The position numbers and the translations under genes were made by a program. Source: WHTX01 sp038255145 (GTDB lineage Bacteria; Actinomycetota; Acidimicrobiia; Acidimicrobiales; CAIXPF01). From it: a stretch of DNA of 17,897 nucleotides. Below, piece by piece: positions 13,809 to 17,897 of this stretch. Within the stretch, counting starts at the first letter, position 1, and every line of letters begins with the position of its first letter. Where the stretch lies: contig JBBSLP010000085.1 in NCBI GenBank assembly GCA_038255145.1, forward strand, positions 1 to 17,897, read 5' to 3'. The notes beneath the pieces were generated by a model. It saw only the letters and a list, made by a program, of their open reading frames with translations. It was not told the DNA's origin and did not search any database.

Positions 13809-15944
13809 GTGAGCGACCTTCCTGTGGGTGACACGTCCTTTCCCCGCCTCACCGCCCGGACCCGTCGCTTCACCCTGGGCGAGCCCCGCACGTTCTCGCC
13901 GTCGCCCGACGGCCGGCGCGTGCTCTTCCTCCGCTCGGGCCACGGCACCGACCCCGACACCTGCCTGTGGCAGCTCGACGTGGACAGCGGCATCGAGCAC
14001 GTGGTGGCCGACCCCGCCGAGGTCCTGGCCGACCCCGGTGACCTGCCCCCCGAGGAGGCCCGCCGCCGGGAGCGGGCCCGGGAGTCCGCCGCGGGCATCG
14101 TGGGCTACGCCACCGATGCCGACGCCACCGTGGCCACCTTCGCCCTGGGTGGCCAGCTCTTCCTCACCGATCTGGTCGGTGACGGCGCGATGACCGGCCT
14201 GGAGACCGAGCCCGGCGTGTTCGACCCCCGCCTCGGGCCCGACGGGCACCGGGTCGCCTACGTGGCCGGTCCCACCCTGCGCCTGGTCGGTCCGGGTGAG
14301 CCCGACATGCTCCTGGCCGGGGACACCGACCCCGACGTCAGCTGGGGGTCGGCCGAGTTCGTGGCCGCCGAGGAGATGGGCCGCAGCCGGGGCTTCTGGT
14401 GGTCGCCCGACGGTGCCACCCTGGCCGTGGCCCGGGTCGACGTCTCCGCCGTGCCCACCTGGCACATCGGGGACCCTGCCAACCCCGGTCGCCACCCCGT
14501 GGCCATCCGCTACCCCGCGGCGGGCACCACCAACGCCGAGGTGGGCCTCCACCTCATCGACCTCGACGGCAGCGGTGACAGCGGCGTGCGCGAGGTGCGT
14601 TGGGACCAGGCCGCCTGGCCGTACCTGGCCTCGGTCGACTGGTCCACCGGCCACGACCCCTTCCTCGTCGTCCAGTCCCGTGACCAGCGCCGACTGGCCG
14701 TGCTCGACGTCGACGTGGCCACCGGGGCCACCTCGGTGCGTTGGCGGCACCAGGACCCCCACTGGGTCGAGCTCGTCTCCGGCGCCCCCCGCTGGTGGGG
14801 CGACGACCTGGCCTGCCTGGTCGACCGCGACGGCGCCCGCCGCCTGGTGGTGGGGGAGCGGGCCCTGACCCCCGTCGACCTCCAGGTGCGCTCGGTGGTC
14901 GGCCCCCTGGGCGACGACCTGGTGGTCACCGCGTCGCCCGACCCCACCGAGACCCACGTCTACCGGGTCAGCCCCGACGGCCACGTCCAGCAACTGACCG
15001 AGGAGGCCGGCGTCCACGGCGCAGCCACGGCCGGGGGCACCACCGTCATCGCCTCGACGTCGATGGCCTGGCCCGGGGTGCGGGCCACGGTGTGGCGCGA
15101 CGGGGCCCAGGTGGCCGAGATCGCCTCCCACGCCGCCCGGCCGCCGCTGACCCCCAACGCCACCTTCTCGGTGGTGGGCGACCGCAGCCTGCGCACGGTG
15201 GTGCTCGTGCCCAACCCGTCGGACCGGGCCACCGACGCGGCCACGGCCACCGACGTCGGCCCCCTGCCCGTGCTCCTCGACCCCTACGGCGGTCCCCACG
15301 CCCTGCGGGTGGTGCGCTCGTCGAACGCCCAGGTGGCCAGCCAGTGGTTGGCCGACCAGGGCTTCGCCGTGGTCGTCACCGACGGCCGGGGCACCCCGGC
15401 CCGGGGCCCCGAATGGGAGCGGGCCGTGTGGGGTGACCTGGCTCGACCCGTGCTCGACGACCAGGTCGACGCCCTCCACGCCCTCGCCGCCAAGGACGAG
15501 CGCCTCGACCTGGGGCGGGTGGCCATCCGGGGCTGGTCCTTCGGTGGCTACCTGGCCGCCCTGGCCGTGCTGCGCCGACCTGACGTGTTCCACGCCGCCA
15601 TCGCCGGGGCCCCCGTCACCGACTGGCGCCTCTACGACACCCACTACACCGAGCGCTACCTGGGCCACCCCGACGATGTCCCCGAGCACTACGCCACCAC
15701 CAACCTGCTGGCCGACGCCCACCTCCTGCGCCGCCCCCTGCTGCTGATCCACGGCCTGGCCGACGACAACGTGGTCGCCGCCCACACCCTGCAGCTGTCC
15801 TCGGCCCTGCTGGCCGCCGGCCGCCCCCACCAGGTCCTGCCCCTGTCCGGGGTCACCCACATGACCCCCCAGGAGGTCGTGGCCGAGAACCTGCTCCTCC
15901 TGCAGTTGGCCTTCCTGCGCGACGCCCTGGCCTCGCCGGCCTGA
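13809..15944 (+). CDS. S9 family serine peptidase, dipeptidyl-peptidase IV-like
   Basis: A 711-residue protein with an N-terminal beta-propeller (DPPIV_N type, about 20-480) and a C-terminal alpha/beta-hydrolase peptidase domain (about 490-708). The propeller carries VAAEEMGRSRGFWWSPDG, where Glu188-Glu189 match the paired Glu residues by which DPP-IV holds the free N-terminus of its substrate. The catalytic triad is visible: Ser577 in RGWSFGGYLA, Asp652 in HGLADDNV and His684 in SGVTHMTP. The enzyme is therefore expected to remove dipeptides from peptide N-termini. No signal peptide or membrane anchor is seen, so it is probably cytoplasmic, like many bacterial DPP-IV homologues. GTG 13809 follows TACCGT by 7 bases; the frame open to 13542 overlaps the helicase and is a shadow. 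The P1 preference (Pro/Ala or other) cannot be read with confidence. Confidence 0.94.
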   Translation: MSDLPVGDTSFPRLTARTRRFTLGEPRTFSPSPDGRRVLFLRSGHGTDPDTCLWQLDVDSGIEHVVADPAEVLADPGDLPPEEARRRERARESAAGIVGYATDADATVATFALGGQLFLTDLVGDGAMTGLETEPGVFDPRLGPDGHRVAYVAGPTLRLVGPGEPDMLLAGDTDPDVSWGSAEFVAAEEMGRSRGFWWSPDGATLAVARVDVSAVPTWHIGDPANPGRHPVAIRYPAAGTTNAEVGLHLIDLDGSGDSGVREVRWDQAAWPYLASVDWSTGHDPFLVVQSRDQRRLAVLDVDVATGATSVRWRHQDPHWVELVSGAPRWWGDDLACLVDRDGARRLVVGERALTPVDLQVRSVVGPLGDDLVVTASPDPTETHVYRVSPDGHVQQLTEEAGVHGAATAGGTTVIASTSMAWPGVRATVWRDGAQVAEIASHAARPPLTPNATFSVVGDRSLRTVVLVPNPSDRATDAATATDVGPLPVLLDPYGGPHALRVVRSSNAQVASQWLADQGFAVVVTDGRGTPARGPEWERAVWGDLARPVLDDQVDALHALAAKDERLDLGRVAIRGWSFGGYLAALAVLRRPDVFHAAIAGAPVTDWRLYDTHYTERYLGHPDDVPEHYATTNLLADAHLLRRPLLLIHGLADDNVVAAHTLQLSSALLAAGRPHQVLPLSGVTHMTPQEVVAENLLLLQLAFLRDALASPA

Positions 15945-15948
15945 CGCC

Positions 15949-15966
15949 GGCCGTCGGCCGACGGCC
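15949..15966. terminator. 18-bp perfect palindrome between convergent genes
   Basis: GGCCGTCGG joined directly to CCGACGGCC, located in the 34-base gap between the stop of the S9 peptidase and the stop of the response regulator. Its symmetry suits a bidirectional terminator or transcription-collision site. The absence of a loop and of T-runs makes intrinsic termination uncertain. Confidence 0.5.
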
Positions 15967-15978
15967 CGGGGCCGGGGA

Positions 15979-16650
15979 TCAGTCGGTCAGGCCGGCCTCG
16001 TGGGCGAGGATGGCCAGCTGCACCCGGTTGGTGCGGCCGAGCTTGGTGAACACGTGGGACAGGTGGGCCTTGACGGTGGCCTCGCTCATGAACAGGGCCC
16101 GGCCGATCTCGGCGTTGGACAGGCCCTTGGCCAGCTCGACCAGCACCTCGCGCTCCCGCGGAGAGAGCGTCGCCAACGCCCCCTGGGCCGCCTGACGCCG
16201 CGACGTCGAGCTCCCGCCCGCCACGTGGGTGATGAGCTTGCGGGCCACGGATGGGGACAGCATCGAACCACCGGTGGCCACCACCCGCACCGCCTGCTGC
16301 AGATCTCGGGGTGGGGTGTCCTTGAGCAGGAAGCCGTCGGCCCCGGCGTGCAGGGCTCGCAGCACGTGGTCGTCGATGTCGAACGTGGTCAGGATCAGCA
16401 CCCGGGGTGGGTCCTCGAGCTGGCGGATGGCCACCGTCGCCGTCAAGCCGTCCATGCGGGGCATGCGGATGTCCATGAGCACGACGTCGGGCCGGCAGCG
16501 GCGGACGGCGTCCACGGCCCCGTCACCGTCGTCGGCCTCGCCCACCACGACCAGGTCGTCGCTCGACTCGAGGATCATGCGCAACCCGGCCCGCACCAGG
16601 GCCTCGTCGTCGACGACCACCACCCGGGTCACGCTGGTCGTGCCGGTCAC
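15979..16650 (-). CDS. NarL/LuxR-family response regulator
   Basis: A 223-residue two-domain regulator. The receiver domain opens with VVVVDDEALVRAG (the acidic pair), has the phosphoacceptor Asp in VLMDIRMPRMDG, the switch Thr in ILTTFD and the conserved Lys in FLLKDTP. A short linker leads to the LuxR-type helix-turn-helix: LSPREREVLVELAKGLSNAEIG and SEATVKAHLSHVFTKLGRTNRVQL. Phosphorylated by the neighbouring kinase, it should dimerise and bind promoter DNA. Target genes are unknown. GTG 16650 overlaps the kinase TGA as GTGA, a sign of translational coupling. A second GTG at 16632 would give the more typical short N-terminus VTRVVVVDDEA and cannot be excluded. The open frame to 16686 lies within the kinase gene and is not needed. 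Confidence 0.93.
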   Translation of the reverse strand: MTGTTSVTRVVVVDDEALVRAGLRMILESSDDLVVVGEADDGDGAVDAVRRCRPDVVLMDIRMPRMDGLTATVAIRQLEDPPRVLILTTFDIDDHVLRALHAGADGFLLKDTPPRDLQQAVRVVATGGSMLSPSVARKLITHVAGGSSTSRRQAAQGALATLSPREREVLVELAKGLSNAEIGRALFMSEATVKAHLSHVFTKLGRTNRVQLAILAHEAGLTD

Positions 16651-17792
16651 GAATGGCCCCAGGGCATCCACGCCGTCATCCGCCAACCCCCGTCGGCGCC
16701 CGGACCGGCGTGGAGGGAGCCGCCCAGGAGGGTGACGCGCTCCTCCAGGCCCAGCAGACCGACCCCGGCCCCGGGCAGCAGGCAGGCGTGGCCTGCGGGC
16801 CGCCGGTTGACGACCTCGACGGTGACCCCGCTCGTGGCGTCGCCGCTGAGGGTGACGACGGTGGCCGCGCCCCGGGCGTGCTTGTGCACGTTGGTCAGGC
16901 CCTCGCGCACGACCCGGTGGGCGGTGCGGGCCACGGCATCGGGGAGGTCCACGACGTCCATGCGCAGCTCGGCGGCCACCCCGGCGGCCCGGGACGCGTC
17001 CACGACCCTGGCGATGTCCTCGGCCCGCGGCGTCGGCGTCGTGTCGCTGCCGTCGGCGGCATCGACCCGCAGCACCCCGAGCACGTCGCGCAGGTCCTCC
17101 ATGGCCTCACGCGCCGTGGCACGGATCACCGCCGCGCCGGTGGCCACCTGATCGGCGGTCGGTGCCGCTCGCACCTCGAGGGCGCCGGCCTGCAGGGCGA
17201 TGAGGGACACCTTGTGGGCCAGCACGTCGTGCATCTCCCGGGCGATGCGGGCCCGTTCGGCCAGCCGGGCCTGCTCGGCGCGGACGTCCTGGTCGGCCTC
17301 CGCCCGCTCGGCCCGTTCCCGCAGGGCGGCGACCAGGTCCCGGCGGGCGCCGACGTAGGCGCCGGCGGCCACGAAGAACCCGGCCTCCACCGTGCTCAGC
17401 ACCACCAGCGAGGTCCAGTCGATGTCGTTGTCCACCGAGGAGGTGAGGGTGAACACGGCGATGGCCACCACGGTGACGGCGGCGAGCACCCGGTCGCGTC
17501 GGTCCACGGCCAGGGTGAACAGCCCCACTGCGGCCACGAGGGGCAGACCGGTGGCGGCCAGCACGACCACCCCCGCCACGGCGACGGCCACGGGGTGGCG
17601 GCGCCGCCACCACAGGGTCAGGGCACCGATGGCCGCGGTGGCACCGACCAGCGACCAGGCCAGGGTCGACCCGGAGCGTCGGGCCCGGGCCTCGGCGAAG
17701 GCGGTCAGTAGGCCGACCGCCACGCACGCCAGGTCGCGCGACCGGGGGCCGAACCGCTCCCACAGCACCGTCAGCTGCGTGCGGTCGGCCAT
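16647..17792 (-). CDS. NarL-system sensor histidine kinase (HisKA_3)
   Basis: About 381 residues from ATG 17792. The N-terminus has five hydrophobic segments, roughly at 20-35, 44-62, 68-96, 101-118 and 128-147, so it is a membrane sensor with short loops and no large extracellular domain. A coiled-coil-like stretch rich in Arg, Ala and Glu leads to the HisKA_3 dimerisation helix with phosphoacceptor His188 in AREMHDVLAHKVSL. The HATPase_c domain shows REGLTNVHKHARG (N box) and GVGLLGLEERV (G box). It should autophosphorylate and pass phosphate to the overlapping response regulator. Start choice is hard: ATG 17792 has GGGGGCAGAG just upstream. The same frame is open to GTG 17858 and TTG 17882 through a (STG)6 tract, and G/C third positions in that tract fit coding. 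An extended N-terminus is therefore possible. Confidence 0.9.
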   Translation of the reverse strand: MADRTQLTVLWERFGPRSRDLACVAVGLLTAFAEARARRSGSTLAWSLVGATAAIGALTLWWRRRHPVAVAVAGVVVLAATGLPLVAAVGLFTLAVDRRDRVLAAVTVVAIAVFTLTSSVDNDIDWTSLVVLSTVEAGFFVAAGAYVGARRDLVAALRERAERAEADQDVRAEQARLAERARIAREMHDVLAHKVSLIALQAGALEVRAAPTADQVATGAAVIRATAREAMEDLRDVLGVLRVDAADGSDTTPTPRAEDIARVVDASRAAGVAAELRMDVVDLPDAVARTAHRVVREGLTNVHKHARGAATVVTLSGDATSGVTVEVVNRRPAGHACLLPGAGVGLLGLEERVTLLGGSLHAGPGADGGWRMTAWMPWGHS

Positions 17793-17875
17793 CTCTGCCC
17801 CCGTGCTGCCCGTGCTGCCCGTGCTGCCCGTGCTGCCCGTGCTGCCCGTGCTGCCCACGTGGCCATGGTCGTCAT
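17771..17875 (-). CDS. Possible leaderless upstream ORF of 34 residues (Ala-Ala-Arg repeats)
   Basis: ATG 17875 lies exactly 6 bases after TACTGT, the spacing seen at the real leaderless starts here, but is out of frame with the kinase. The ORF reads MTTMATW, six Ala-Ala-Arg triplets from the nonamer tract, then GQRWPTARS and TGA at 17773-17771. It overlaps the kinase ATG by 22 bases, so its translation could affect kinase initiation. Codon use in this frame (GCA) is unlike the neighbours, which argues against a conserved protein. Treat it as a candidate only. Confidence 0.25.
   Translation of the reverse strand: MTTMATWAARAARAARAARAARAARGQRWPTARS
17802..17855. repeat. Six perfect tandem copies of a 9-bp unit
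   Basis: CGTGCTGCC is repeated six times without a single difference. On the minus strand it encodes Ser-Thr-Gly repeats in the kinase frame and Ala-Ala-Arg repeats in the frame of the upstream ATG. The 9-bp unit keeps frame when copies are gained or lost. Complete identity suggests recent expansion. Confidence 0.95.
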
Positions 17876-17881
17876 GGGGCA

Positions 17882-17887
17882 ACAGTA
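17882..17887 (-). promoter_or_regulatory. -10 box upstream of the kinase-regulator operon
   Basis: The minus strand reads TACTGT, followed by TGCCCC and ATG 17875. The TTG at 17882 overlaps the box itself, so a transcript from this promoter could not start translation there. The box lies at the edge of the window, so a -35 region cannot be judged. Confidence 0.45.
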
Positions 17888-17897
17888 GAGACCGCCC

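Noticed and set aside
13686..15860. 724-residue minus-strand open frame
   Set aside because: Antisense to the S9 peptidase; Gly/His/Val-rich and without motifs, while the opposite frame has a full catalytic triad.

Overview
The window is very GC-rich (about three quarters G+C by eye). Its genes are densely packed, use GTG starts freely and choose G or C at almost every third codon position. This base use and the gene set (Eis-type acetyltransferase, TldD/TldE, NarL-type two-component pair, DPP-IV-like S9 peptidase, AbiEi/DUF559-type protein) point to a chromosomal segment of an actinomycetote. Acidimicrobiia (Iamia-like) is my best guess, but it is an inference. I see no rRNA, tRNA, transposase, phage gene or CRISPR array.

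Layout. Positions 1-2837 (minus): a protein of unknown function that runs off the left edge, preceded by a large fusion of a DUF402 domain with a class-III aminotransferase-like domain that appears to lack its PLP lysine. Positions 2838-3084: hairpins and a GGTCC-type pentamer repeat. Positions 3085-4323 (minus): an Eis-like acetyltransferase, divergent from an M20 dipeptidase-like metallopeptidase (4453-5937, plus) that is followed by a PaaI-type thioesterase (6004-6477, plus). Positions 6474-6956 (minus): a DUF2269-like membrane protein whose stop codon interlocks with that of the thioesterase; it is divergent from an O-methyltransferase (7023-7694, plus).

Positions 7795-10634 (minus): a translationally coupled tldD-tldE pair. 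Positions 10635-11092: a gene-free stretch with two 37-bp palindromic repeats and an AT-rich island. It leads into an AbiEi-like/DUF559 nuclease-like protein (11093-12022, plus) and, 15 bases on, an SF2 DEAH-type helicase (12038-13702, plus). Positions 13809-15944 (plus): an S9 DPP-IV-like peptidase. Positions 15979 to about 17792 (minus): a NarL-type response regulator and its histidine kinase, overlapping by GTGA, with a 6 x 9-bp tandem repeat at the kinase 5' end.

A unifying observation is that most first genes of transcription units have a TANNNT hexamer ending 6-8 bases before the start codon and no Shine-Dalgarno sequence. This is the signature of leaderless transcripts, and I used it to choose several starts. 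The most unusual items are the DUF402-pseudo-aminotransferase fusion, the paired palindromic repeats before the nuclease-helicase genes, and the repeat-encoded upstream ORF at the kinase start. The peptidases (M20, TldD/E, S9) suggest peptide turnover, but the genes look like a mixed chromosomal neighbourhood rather than one pathway.
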